From NCBI GenBank assembly GCA_024349245.1, contig JALDNG010000022.1, positions 886,001 through 950,000 on the forward strand: DNA of 64,000 nt, read 5' to 3'. The translations under genes were made by a program, and so were the position numbers. Source of the DNA: Neodontobutis hainanensis (Eukaryota; Chordata; Actinopteri; Gobiiformes; Odontobutidae). Positions 25,030 through 36,070 of this stretch are shown here, in pieces (the stretch's first letter is position 1; each line of letters opens with the position of its first letter). Below the pieces are notes generated by a model. The model made no database searches and was not told the DNA's origin. It saw only the letters and a program-made list of their open reading frames with translations.

Positions 25030-26580
25030 CAGAATAAAATGGCAAGAAAAAGTATGTAAACCTTTTGGAATTGTATGGTTTTCTGGATAAATTTGTCTTA
25101 AAATGTGATCTGATCCTTGTCAAGGGTATTGACAAACATAATCTGTCTAAAAGTAATTACACAAAAGAATTCTGTTTTTTCATGTCTTTATTGTGAACAA
25201 CTAAAAAACACTCATTCGGCTTGTGGAAAAAGTATATGAATCCTAGAGTTAATGACCTCAAAAAAGCTAACTGAAGTCAGGTTTTAGCACACCTGGAGTC
25301 TGGTTAAAATTATACATTTAGAGGTGAGGACTACAGCTACTGTGACTGATAAAAAAAAATCAAACGTTTTGAGTTTGCTTTGCACAAGAACAACACTCTT
25401 ATGTGAGCCACGTCAAAAATAACATTTATAAAAACTACGATCAAGAATGGTTGCGTTACATAAAGCTGGAAAGGTTCACAAAGTTATTTCAAAGACTTTA
25501 GAAATTCACCAGTCTACAGTTAGACAAACCATCTACAAACGAGACACTTTGGGACTGTTGCTACTCTAACAGGAAAGGGGCGCCCAGTCAAAATGACACC
25601 AAGAGCACAACAAAGACTCATCAGTGAAGTAAAGAAACAACCCCAAATGGCATCCAAAGATTTGAAGGTATTAATGGAACTTGCTAACATCTCTGTTCAT
25701 GAGTCTAAAAAACATAAAACACTGAACAAGGTATCCACAGCAGGACACCACAAAGGAAGCCACTGCTTACTAAAAAGAAAGAACATGCCTGAAGTTTGCA
25801 AAAGGGCACACTGGCACACTACAGTGGTACTGGCAAAATGTTTGGTGGACTAAGATTGAACTAACACACAGCAGTACATCTGGTGTAGAAAGGGCAGGGC
25901 ATATGATCATAAAAACAACATCTCAACTGTAAAGTCTGGTGGAGGAAACTGCATCAGGACCTGGGCAGCTGCAGTTATTGAGGGGAAGATTAATTCCCAA
26001 GTAAATCAGACAATTCTTCAGGATAATGTGAGGATGTACGTCAGCTGAAACTGTGTAGAAGGTGATGCAACAGGACAACAACCCAAAACACCGCAGCAAG
26101 CCACAGCAGAATGGCTTCAGAAAAACAAAATCCACCTTTTGGAGTCAGAGCCAAGACCTCAACCCAATAGAGATGCTATAGACTGAGTTGAAGAAGGCCA
26201 AAAACCTGAGACGTCCAAAGAATAGGACAGCGCTAAAGCCATTCTGCAGGAAGGATGGGCTAAAATTCCTCCAACGATGTGCAGGTCTGATCCACGGCTA
26301 CAGGAAGAGCCTGGTTGAGGTTATTGCTGCCAAGGAAAGGTCAACCAGTTATTAATTTTAAGGGTTTACTTACATTTTCCACTGCTATTCTGAATGCTGA
26401 ATGAGTGTGTTTAATAAAGACATAAAAAAAAAAAATCACAATTTTTTTATGTAATTATTTTTATACACATTATGTTTGTCAATTCCCTTGACTTAGATAA
26501 AGACCAGATCACACTTTGAGATAAAATCTTTCAGAAAACCATGCAATTCCAAAAGGTTTACACAGCTATTTACTATAGAG
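25030..26580 (+). mobile_element. Tc1-type transposon with about 120-bp inverted repeats
   Basis: The left end has GGCAAGAAAAAGTATGTAAA then CCTTTTGGAATTGTATGG. The right end is its inverted counterpart, CATGCAATTCCAAAAGG at 26550-26566. Similarity continues inward to GTTTGTCAATTCCCTTGAC on the right and to TCAAGGGTATTGACAAACAT on the left. The transposase gene lies between on the plus strand. Both outermost ends are decayed, so the TA target pair cannot be placed with certainty. Confidence 0.88.
25446..26355 (+). pseudogene. Tc1-type transposase, frameshifted
   Basis: Starts at ATG 25446 with MVALHKAGKVHKVISKTLEI, a helix-turn-helix DNA-binding region, then GKGRPVKMTPRAQQRLISEV and the second helix-turn-helix up to about 25850. 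The first catalytic Asp region is lost around 25840-25900. The frame changes before QQDNNPKHRS (second catalytic Asp, near 26070). DLNPIEML follows with the catalytic Glu, then an in-frame stop replaces the Trp of the usual LW. The gene ends with GLIHGYRKSLVEVIAAKE and a stop at 26353-26355. Near full length but multiply broken. Confidence 0.87.
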
Positions 26581-26734
26581 TATTAGTTTTGTTTTTAACT
26601 GAAAAAAAATATATATATATTTGTCTATACTTGACAATAGATTAGTAGGTCAATAAACAGTAAATGGATGGATTCTATGTATCTACTCAATGGAAGAGCA
26701 ATAGAAGTAAACATAATACAGTATATTCTTCTAT

Positions 26735-26800
26735 GGCAGGGGTAGGCAACCTTTTGGAGCCACTTCTTGCCAAAAATATAAAATGTGCATCTGTTGGGAG
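26735..26800 (+). mobile_element. hAT-type terminal fragment
   Basis: GCAGGGGTAGGCAACCTTTT followed by GGAGCCAC resembles the common hAT end CAGGGGTCGGCAACCTTT found in vertebrates. No matching opposite end was found before the SINE at 26893. Confidence 0.45.
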
Positions 26801-26892
26801 CTGCAACCAATTGACCTATTTCAAACCTTTACATTTTGCGCTCTAAACTTAGTTTAAATTAGCTTTTTATATATTGTTCTCTCAATCTTCAG

Positions 26893-27125
26893 GGCGCAGT
26901 CGCTCAGTGGTATAACCAAAAGGTTGGCGGTCTGCTCTCCCCACAGTTTATACTGTTGTTGTGTCCTTGGGCAAGACACTTAACCCACCCTGCCTCCAGT
27001 GACACAGCTCTAGTGTACGAATGTGTGAGAATGTTGGAATGACAGATGGAAATGAGCCTAAAACTACAATCTGGCTTATGTATGTTCATTAACATGCACT
27101 GTCTCAATCAAATAAATTAATTAAA
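26893..27125 (+). repeat. tRNA-headed SINE, plus strand, B box deleted
   Basis: The head GGGCGCAGTCGCTCAGTGG carries an A-box-like TCGCTCAGTGG. The B box is missing: GGTTGGCGG runs directly into CTGCTCTCCCCACAG. The core TGTCCTTGGGCAAGACAC and TGCCTCCAGTG matches the copies at 2241 and 61970. The tail differs from both and ends in AT-rich sequence near 27125. Loss of the B box would abolish polymerase III transcription. Confidence 0.75.
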
Positions 27126-27176
27126 AATAATAATTAATGAATGCTGACTGATGTGTAATCACTGCATAATAAATTA

Positions 27177-28371
27177 ACACTGATCAAAATGAGCTGAGAA
27201 AAATAAATACTGTGTGATCAATAAATACATGTTGCCATGACCATAAAGGCTACACTTGGATGTTTCAATCAGTGATCCACAAAACACTGGAGGCTTTTTG
27301 GCCTTTGTAACTTTGTAACTAAGATTACTTTGGCCACACCACAGTGTGAGTATTATTACGCACTGCAGCTGCAGAGTTTGGGCCTGAGATGAACCGGGCA
27401 AAAAGGATAATATCAAAAGCCGGTGTCTTTGTTTTATGCATGGGCAACACCAAAACATGAGGTAAGAAAGATATTGCTTAAAAAGGATACAGTGCTCATC
27501 CAGATAATGCCCCTCACCAGGTGCTTGTGACTTTTTGTGCCTAAATCCATAATCCATCCACCTCACAGGTGTGTTATATCAAGGTAGTACACAGGCAGTG
27601 CATTAGGCTGGCCACAATAAACGGCCACTCTAATTTATGCAACTTTATCACACAGCACAATGTCACAGATGTTTCAAGTTTGGTGGGACTGTGCAGTTGG
27701 TATACTGACTGCAGAAATGTCCACCAGAGCTGTTGTCTGTGAATAAGCCATCTCCAAAGGCATTTCAGAGAATTTAGCAGTACATCTAACCGGCCTCACA
27801 ACCACATACCACATGTAACCACACCTGCCCAGGACATCCACATCCAGCATCTTCACCTCCAAGATCCTCTGAGACCAGCCGCCCGGACAGCTGCTGCAAC
27901 AATTGTTTTGCATAATCAAAGAATTTCTCAGAGAAGCTCATCTGCATGCTCGTCGTCCTCTTAGGGGTCTTGACCGAAACATGGAATGCAGTTTGTCGTC
28001 GGAGTGGACTAATGTTCCCGAGACACTAAATCAACAACCTGATCATCTCTCTGAAGATGCGTAGCACCGTGTGAGGCAAATGGTGGTCACACTAGATACT
28101 GACTGGTTTTTGGACCCCCCCGTCCAATGCAATGAAACTGCACATTTTAGAGTGGTATTATGCTTTCTAATCTTGATATGCTACACTTGTGGATTGATTA
28201 TCTCGGCAAGGGAGAGGTGCTCACTAACACAGATTTGGACAGATTTGTGAACAATATTTGAGAGAAATAGTCCTTTTGTTTACATAGAAAAAGTCTTAGA
28301 TCTTTGTTTAGCTCTTAAAAATGGGGAATATAACTAAAAGAGTAAATTTTGTTATATAATTCATATTGTGT
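27177..28371 (+). mobile_element. Tc1-type element of a different lineage, catalytic core deleted
   Basis: It carries the terminal and coding landmarks of a widespread fish Tc1-type family: CATCCACCTCACAGGTGTG near 27554, TAGGCTGGCCACAATAAA, the N-terminal coding part, and the 3' part with CAAATGGTGGTCACAC, GATTATCTCGGCAAGG and GAACAATATTTGAGAG. The left end (ACACTGATCAA at 27177) and right end near 28371 are inferred from decayed similarity. 27240-27545 does not fit the family and may be inserted or rearranged. Confidence 0.75.
27690..28100 (+). pseudogene. Tc1-type transposase remnant, DNA-binding part only
   Basis: Starts ATGTCCACCAGAGCTGTTG (MSTRAV) at 27717. Pieces of the bipartite DNA-binding domain follow in changing frames, ending with LREAHLHARRPLRGLD near 27970. 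The sequence then jumps from GGAGTGGACTAATGTTCC to CAACAACCTGATCA near the end of the gene, so the whole DDE catalytic domain is missing. It could only be moved by a related enzyme acting in trans. Confidence 0.72.
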
Positions 28372-29338
28372 CCCACTTTTGACAAACACAGAATTACCGA
28401 CGGCCCCTGATGTCTACCTCTTAACATCGTGTCAGTTTACAACGACTTAAAGACATGTCGCTCCTTTGTTTTACCGTTATCTCCCGTCCGTTATATGACC
28501 ATCACTCAAAGCAGCACTCACACTAATTCCCCAATCATTCAGCGCGGTGGCTAAGTGGAATTTCACTTTGCTGTCCCCCCCTTTGCCTCCAGCCTAAAAG
28601 CCTCTCTGTGATGGATAAAAACAAGAATTGAGTGGACGTTTGGACTGTAAAAGGCCTTTCTCATTAAAAGACACGGTGTTCGTAATGAAGAGGAAATAGA
28701 ATTAGCACCGAGAAGGATGAAGGGGAGCAAATTGCTGTAAATATTGCACAAGACGGATCGCTAACCTCCTCCAGCCGCAGCAGAAAGTCATTATGTGGGT
28801 TTGGGATATAGGTTCCCCATGACCGCATATTTATTATCTATCTAAATAGAATCACTTACCTCTGATGCTGACTGTGATAGCCAGTCACCACAAATATCAC
28901 CCCCCCCCCCCCAATGTCACAGCGCGCAGGCAATTTTTACATAAGGCCAAATGATTACGCCCGACAGGATTGCATTTTGTTGTTAACTTGATTCATGTTT
29001 CCCTGGGAGGAATGCACAGCAGTGGGGAGAGATTTTTGCCTCGTCGGAAATGTAAGTTCGATGCTGTTTGACACGCTGTGGGAAAGAGTAGCGTGGACTG
29101 AATCTGACGGAAAATATATACTGTTTTCTATCTGTAGGACGGCAATGTCGCCAAAATAATTCTCCATAATTCAGTTGCTGTTTAAATTCAGCAACAGTCT
29201 TCCAAATCAGAGAATTATAAAGTGAAAGAAAATAAGGAAACAAATAAAATACATTTACCATTACTATAATCAAGATAGTATGTGCGTTTTTAATATCTTA
29301 AGTAAAAAAAAAAAAGGTTATAGCAACATCTGTACTAG
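28372..29338. other. Repeat-poor block with a poly-C run
   Basis: 28390-29170 shows no transposon similarity and is less AT-rich than its flanks. A pure poly-C run lies at about 28899-28912. No reading frame with splice signals. A regulatory role is possible but unsupported. Confidence 0.35.
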
Positions 29339-29605
29339 GTTTTCAAGGTTAAGACATTTCGTCTCCTCTCCAAGAAACTTTGTCAATTCTGAGTTCAACT
29401 GGTTGGAGGGATGAATAAATGAACAACTGTGAACCCCTCCCTTTAGAGATAAAGCTCTGCCCTCTTACCAGTTAAACTCAGAATTGAAAATGACTCTTGA
29501 GATAAGAGACAAAACGTCTTCACCTTGAAAACATAGTCCATATGACTTTACTTTAACCTTTTCTTTAAGATGACCTGGATGACTGAGAACCTTCACAGAC
29601 ATCTT
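29339..29605. repeat. Palindromic repeat with hammerhead-like arms, short form
   Basis: The left arm 29339-29403 and right arm 29467-29532 are inverted copies of about 65 bp, with a 63-bp spacer. A tail to 29605 contains GATGACCTGGATGACTGAGA. Read as RNA from either arm, a short stem-loop (29361-29378 on minus, 29491-29510 on plus) is followed by GAAA or AAAA and then a GUC, in hammerhead core order. Repeat ends of this kind occur in fish Penelope-like elements as I recall them; the assignment is tentative. Confidence 0.6.
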
Positions 29606-29830
29606 ACGTAAGAAGGACATTAGAACAACATAAAATATGGTCTATTTTTTATCGTTGTGTTGTCATTAGCTTTTTCTTATTTTGCCACTTTAGTTGTCAC
29701 TGCCACACAGGGACAAATTTGTGCCAGTCCGAAAATACTTTCATGCTAACAAATAAATACATATACATTACTCAACCTCAAATGTAGCAATACACAAAAA
29801 AAAGCCAAAAGTAGTCCCCAACTTTTAACT

Positions 29831-30630
29831 AGGGCTGTCAAATTGAACGCGTTAATAACACAATGCAATGAATGCAGTGAATTTTTGCCCTGTGCATCCT
29901 CCGTAGCTTAAGAAAACAGAGCACGATGCATACATTCACAAAGCACACCAAAAAGGGTCTTATAGATTTTAGAGTTTCCATTTTGTTAAATCCATTTTGT
30001 ATCGAGCAAACCTCTTTAGGCGAACCATGGGCTCACCGGCCTCTTGTGACCAATGATGTGGCAGCACCCTGAGGCATCTCCCTTTTGCAAATGCTTTCAA
30101 CGGGAGCCTTCTCAAATGGTTCTGTGAAACATACTTTTCTGTGAGATGTTCTATCTGGCAGTGTCAGGTTAATGCCAGATGGCTTTCTTGACAAAACCAT
30201 TTTTTTTACATTTACTGACCGATGTGAACCAAGTTACACTGGCGTACATCCGGTCTGAAATATTACCTGCTGGCTAAACACATGGCTAATATAGTGCCCC
30301 TGGCTCAGCCCCCTCGCCAAAAGATGACAACGCTGGAGGGTCTGCAGCAAAAACGCCTGGACAGCTCAACCGCAAACAAACTTTCATCAGCTATAGCTAA
30401 ATGGATAGCTACCGCACAAAGATCAGTATTTTTTGTGGATAGTGTTATAAAAATAAACTTTGTCTCAAACAGTACATTTCTGATTGCTAGTCCAATAAGT
30501 AAAGTAAAAACTGCAAAATATACTAAAGTACATTTAGAAACAAATAAAAAATATCAAATAAATTTTCAATTAATCATGAGTTAACTATTGTAAATAAATA
30601 TTTTAACCGCCTTTTAACCTTGTCAAAAAT
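29831..30630 (+). mobile_element. hAT-type element, internally deleted
   Basis: Starts AGGGCTGTCAAATTGAACGC and continues GTTAATAACAC, a widespread fish hAT terminus. The right side has CAATTAATCATGAGTTAACT at 30567 and fades near 30630. Between them lies a 5' coding scrap (next entry) joined to AT-rich sequence. No second catalytic half remains, so it is non-autonomous. Confidence 0.72.
30282..30440 (+). pseudogene. hAT transposase N-terminal scrap
   Basis: An open frame begins MANIVPLAQPPRQKMTTLEG and reaches STANKLSSAIAKWIATAQRS, a conserved N-terminal block of hAT transposases. After about residue 53 the similarity stops, and the frame runs on to 30582 in unrelated AT-rich sequence. The BED finger and catalytic core are absent. 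Confidence 0.68.
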
Positions 30631-31587
30631 GCGTGCTGAATGCATTGAGCCAAATGCAATCTCTACCAAAGAATAAGAATTAAATTTAGACTTTACAATT
30701 CTCAAATTTGGTGGGATTAAACTAAACTGGTGTAGCTGCTCTAAGTTAGTGTGAATGCTGTCATGAGAGCTACAGTGTGCATCAAACACAACACACTGGT
30801 ATGGTTTCACTGAAATGTGAACACCACACCACAAGACATAAACAAACCAACAACAGTGTTGTGCAACGGTTCTTCACTAGACTTGATATTTTCCAGAAAG
30901 TGGGAATAGTGGAAATATTAATAATAACATGCTGGTGCCATCATCTTTTTGATCCTGTCTCAATGAATAATCAGTCTAATCAGATTGACCCCAGTGCCTA
31001 GTGCAGGGAAATCTCAGCTTGTTGTTTCATGTGCTTTATGGTGAATGCCACTGTGAATGCTAAGTGGACCAGGACCTAGCTTAATTTTAGATAACTACAT
31101 CAGTGTACGGGTTACGTAGAATAAGATGAAATGCATCAGAGTTTAAGCATGCACATTGGAACACATATTTTGCCACATATATTTTTAAGTCATGTCAACT
31201 CAACAGTCTTAGTGTGAATCCAAATGCCAGACTATACATCTGCACAGTTAACAAACTAACAGTAGGTCACTCTTTATCTGTTTCTATCTTTTTATCTAAT
31301 AACAGTTAGCTATGTCTTGTCTCTTTCTTAAATAACATTTTTTCAAGTATGTCTCTTAAAACTTTCAGACAACATTAGCATGCAGTACATGCATTTTATT
31401 TAGCCACAACTTTTAAACACATCAACAAAGTTGATTGGCACATAAAGTTTGACACTACATATTTACAAAGTACAAACTTTTATACTGTATTTGCTGGCAA
31501 ACATACTGCATTTGTGCAAAATCATGCTTTGATTCCTATTTACTATAAATCTACTCTCTACGACCTCATAAATAGTCCTCATGTGAG
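30631..31587. other. No recognised gene
   Basis: AT-rich; frames below 90 codons; no repeats recognised. Confidence 0.45.
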
Positions 31588-31726
31588 CGCCATATATATT
31601 TGTCCACCAGAGGGCAGGCTCCAGACATTTTCTGAAATCCAATGTGGACTTTACAAGTGTAAAGAACACAGTGTAAAAAAACAGTACGAAAGAGGATTTT
31701 GGTCTCTAGAGCTAAGTTGTTGTTAC
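31588..31726 (-). repeat. Interspersed repeat family A, copy 4
   Basis: The reverse complement reads ACTTAGCTCTAGAGACC, then TTTACACTTGTAAAGTCC, then TGGAGCCTGCCCTCTGGTGG. The plus strand carries CCACCAGAGGGCAG at 31604-31617, an exact match to the 14-base CTCF core CCASYAGRKGGCRS. The extra left block shared with 44767 shows that the family is longer than the copies at 3291 and 32441. Confidence 0.75.
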
Positions 31727-32440
31727 ACAAATACTCTATGGTGCTATATTAAAACAGGCCTGGGCGGCTGCTCGCCCAGAGAGTGCTAATGCCTGCTAGC
31801 ATTAAGCACTCTGTATATTTTGTAGCTCGTAGAAGTTTCACACAAAAACCACTAGCATATTTTGCTGTTTGCAGTTTTGTGCCCTTCATTTACAGAGCAT
31901 CCAAGAAGCATGGCTCTATGTTTTGTGGTGAATAAAATTAAAAAACTGTATATTTGCTCAGCTCTTAATTAGCAACTCTAAAGCAGTTAAAACCCGTCTA
32001 AATTAGAATTGAGTAGCATAACTTAGAATACTTAAAAATGGGTGTTTGGGAAAGACACGAACTGTCAGTTTGGTAATGCAACAAGTAATAGTGAGAGTAC
32101 TAACTCACTCGACAGTATTCCTAGCATTTACCAAACTGTCTTATGCTTTACAGTGATAGAATACAAATTTGCATCTTTCCCACCAAACTCCTGAAAATTC
32201 AATATTTTGACAAAAAATTAACAAAGGTTACGTGTCCAGCAGAAATCTGACGACAAGGCGTCAGTAGAAAGCCATTTCTGTGTCTTCAGACACATTCTGG
32301 TTCTATTTAGCTCTTGAGCCATTTTTCTACTCTTCTCATGTTCCTCAAAAGGAGATTTTATTTTGCCACTACCTGCTTCAGGTTGTTTCTCAGCCATTCT
32401 GCAACCTCATGGTCAGATCATAGATTGGCTGTAGCTTCTA
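31727..32440. other. No recognised gene
   Basis: AT-rich. A short hairpin-capable stretch lies at 32065-32145, where CAGTTTGGTAATGC faces GCATTTACCAAACTG. No coding evidence. Confidence 0.4.
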
Positions 32441-32556
32441 ACCAGGCTGTAAACATGATTTTTACACTTGTAAAGTCGCCATTGGGTTTCTCCTTGTATT
32501 TCCGCTTTTGGAGCCTGCCCTCTGGTGGACGGCCGTATATTGTTGTATTTCGCAAT
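32441..32556 (+). repeat. Interspersed repeat family A, copy 2
   Basis: ACCAGGCTGTAAACATGATT, ACTTGTAAAGTCGCCATTGG and GGAGCCTGCCCTCTGGTGG match the copy at 3291 closely. The CTCF-like core CTGCCCTCTGGTGG at 32515-32528 is exact in reverse orientation. Confidence 0.78.
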
Positions 32557-32739
32557 AAAAGGGAACAAAATTTATATATGGACTTCTTAATGCAGCCTTA
32601 ACCATAATATGTTAATAATGCAATAAAATAATATAATAAGCAATGCCATGTTTTTATGACTGCAATGTGACTAAAAGCTTTGTTTTTAATTCCATCTTTC
32701 TATTTACTGAGCCTTATTTGTCAGCCTGGTGTAATTTAG

Positions 32740-33440
32740 TTGCATTTCCTCTCCTGTGTAGCCATTGTTCCTATAAGACTTATGGCAATAACTATATGTA
32801 TACTGACTGGGGATGCAGCACAATGCCTGTTCATAAAAGCAACATTTGCAGCGGTCAAAGCATGTACACACATAGGTATGGGCCCATTTGTCAAAGCAGG
32901 AGAGCTAATTATCCCACACCGTGCGATATTGTTCTCAAGCCATGCATTTCATTTTGCAGCATTAAAACATACGTGGCGCGGGCAGCACAAATGGTTTCCA
33001 TGAGCATGAATGCATTAGAAAATTTTGGTAGGGGCTGGTATATTAGAACTCCGCAGGGATATCAGCATGTTACACCTCTTTTGGTTTGTCATTCATCTTC
33101 CCATGCGAGGGCGGAGAAAGAAGCAGTGGGTAGTGACGCCTTCAGCCAACTTGGCAGGTTAATGAAGGTAATTTGATTTCATACATAATGGCTGCCCATG
33201 CCACACCAAGCTTAATTGCGCTCAGTGTCTGGCCGTCATTTCACGCTAGTAACCGGGGCCAGGGCCTCTGTGTTTCCTGAAGGTTGTGCGCGGGCAAACA
33301 AGTTTTTGATTCAGGCGAGATGGAACCGATAGCTCTGTTTCAGCTGCTAATAGTTGATCTTATTTTCCAGGCAGCTGTGAGCTGCACCATCACAGTGTGA
33401 TGGCGACAGCTTGGTTTTACTGAATCAAGCCAGTTCATTA
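32740..33440. other. Repeat-free, candidate regulatory block
   Basis: A long stretch of mixed composition without transposon similarity. Open frames of 177 and 87 codons overlap here in different frames, but neither has a recognisable domain or splice signals. Sequence texture resembles vertebrate conserved non-coding DNA; this is inference only. Confidence 0.25.
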
Positions 33441-35754
33441 CAACACGGCAAACAAACGCCATGGTAGGCCGTACAGTCCCAGGATGACTCAAAAAGAACA
33501 TGCTGTCCTATTTGTTACGTCTCAATTTAAAATCTATCCTCTCTGTTTCTCTCTGGTTATTGGGTTTTATTCAGGGAATCTGTTTTAGCTACAGCTGCCC
33601 GATATTTCAAATTTATTGTCAGTGAGATATCAAAATGCAAAGTGGATATGGCATTGTAATTGGGTAGATATACCAGGACCCACAGTGACAATTTGGGCAA
33701 AGACAACAATTTACATTTATTTTGAAATGGTTAGATTGTTTTAATTGGCACTGTTATTTATTCAAATAATGAATTGCAGAAGTGTATATAATAATTAAAG
33801 TGTATAGATTCACAACTATGCTGTAAGTGCCCCAATTCCAGCATTTGGCAAAGGCACCCGCTTTCACAATAAGATGCACATTATAGCCTACATAATCACA
33901 AAAGACAATTGTAATAGGGATTGCAATACAGCAAAACATTTACATTATAATTTCATATATTTTAGTTCATTGCAATATTCGACATTACTAATATGTTAAT
34001 GATATTGTATAGCACAACAAAAATGATGCTTCCTTTGAAAATTACCCAACCATGCCCTGCTTAATAGATATACAGTATATCTGTCTATAAGACACAACTA
34101 GGAATAACCCTTTGCAGGTTCATTATTTTTGTGCAACTTCCAAAAAATAATGAATCCTGAACAATACGTACATAGATTAACACATTTTTGTTCAATTGGT
34201 GTGCTGAAGCTGGCCTTATCATTAGCATCTACATTTTTTATTTTTTAGAAATGTATGGTTTAGTTGTGTTCCTCAGCATTAGCGCTGTAGAACTGACAAC
34301 ATTACATTCTCTTAAGGCCTGCAGAACTTAAAGTGGTATGATTCTTATTGGTTGCCACTGAAAGAAGCAAACACTAGTGTCAATTTCAATTCTCTTTGTC
34401 CACACTTCAACTAAAATAGTGTCTGCGGTGTTGTGAAAAGACTTGTTTAAGTATCAATAAAAAGCTTAGACAGCCCCATTGACTTTATAATGAAGTAAAA
34501 ATGTCTGGACTCCTCACATTCAGAACTATTTCCACCTTCGATTCTACCTTACCAATCATAACCTAAATGGGGAGGGCTTTGTGCAATGCTTTGATTGGTT
34601 GTCTCTTAAATTGTGTCAACCAAGAAGCAGTTTATTCTGTGTGTGATGGTACTGCCCCCTGAATTCTGACTGGTTGAATGTCTGTCCAGTTGGATTCAGA
34701 AGTTGCTTAGAAATCCAACTCAAATTTACAAGGGCCAGACAATTTAAAAGTTTAGAGTGGATAATAAGAAAACTTTACACATAAAATAAATAAAGTTCTA
34801 AATGAACTTCAATAATCTGGGTGTAGTTTTGGCTGTAAACATTAGATAATTGATATTACATACTCTCTGGACTCACAGGTCACATTGTAATGGACATATT
34901 ACATAAGTTTTCAGATTTAGAGTCCTCATTTTAGCCATATGTCTAGTATTAGTTGTTTGGCTGTTGTGTAAAGCATTAAATTAATTTCACATTTCTTTCC
35001 ACCATAATTGGATTCTAATCAACATTTGGGTTCAATCTATTTTGCTGAGACCTCTTTATTTGATCATTATCTCCAAAGCCCTTGTAGATATTATAGGCCA
35101 TATTCCTTTCCTCTGCCATACAATCTAAATGGATCTTGTTTCAAAGCCTCAAGGACAGTCTGTGATGAGCTCAACTCGATTGCACTCTGCTGCTTATCGT
35201 CATCTGCCCGAGACGTCTGTAAACACCACAAAGCAGCATAATGCACATATCCAATTATTCTTCAGCACACAGAATAAATAAGACCTTGTGGGGGTTATGA
35301 CCAGCACATTTTTGAATATTAGGCCATAGTTTCCAAACCGTATGTTTCAAATCAGCAGCAGGGATTCGTCATCCGGTAAGACTGTTTATTTTATTATATA
35401 AAATAGCAGATCAGACAAGCATTGTTCTTGTGTCAATGGCCTTGCTTCATTTACAGTTAACTATTCTTTTCTCAAAATTGGTGAATAAGCTGTGACTGTA
35501 ATTGTTACTTAAAACCAATAATCTTCAGAACCAATGCCACACAGTGTGGACTTCCAGACTAATCTTTGTTTGCTTTAAATTTGCATCAACACAGCCCTGC
35601 CTTTTTAAATCTTTAAAAAAAATGTCAACTTCTGAAAACTTTTTTTTTTATGTTGTTGTAGTCTTACAATATACTGTATCATATGTATCGTTTTTGGATT
35701 ATTCTCTTCTTGTGAATCAGTTTTTATTTTTGTAAAAAAGGGCTGTTGTGGATA
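33441..35754. other. No recognised gene
   Basis: AT-rich with frames under 80 codons. No repeat family identified, though 34490-34720 may be an old repeat. Confidence 0.4.
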
Positions 35755-35795
35755 CAGACATGTAGGTGTTATTTACAAAGGAGTGACAAAGCCTA

Positions 35796-36030
35796 ATGAG
35801 CAAGTGTTGAGAGTAAACATTTGTTATTAGACAAAAATATTTTTAATATACGTTTACCAGATTAATGTAAGATAAAAACATAAATGCTCCTCTGAGTCAT
35901 GGTCAGACCAGGACTGACCATGGTTTAAAATATAAAAATGATGTTATACAACAAACAAATTCATTTACAGCTACAACTATAAATAATTGTATTGTCACAT
36001 ATCAGATGTTTACTCTCAACACTTGCTCAT
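35796..36030. repeat. Perfect 25-bp inverted repeat with inner hairpin
   Basis: 35796-35820 (ATGAGCAAGTGTTGAGAGTA plus AACAT) is the exact reverse complement of 36006-36030. Weaker inverted similarity continues outward for about 30 bases on each side. A 9-bp stem, CATGGTCAG at 35898-35906 and CTGACCATG at 35914-35922, lies near the middle. This is probably a MITE of unknown family. Confidence 0.85.
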
Positions 36031-36070
36031 CCATTTTTCTCCTCCAATAACATCCACAGAGACTCAGACC

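Noticed and set aside
27174..27566. 130-codon minus frame
   Set aside because: Lies over the left part of the Tc1-type element and its unexplained insert; no recognisable domain.
32643..33176. 177-codon plus frame
   Set aside because: Cys- and Ser-rich but without a recognisable domain, and overlapped by another frame of 87 codons. Chance cannot be excluded, so not called.
34640..34665. Further CTCF-like site (CTGCCCCCTG)
   Set aside because: The required TGG at the end of the reverse core is absent.
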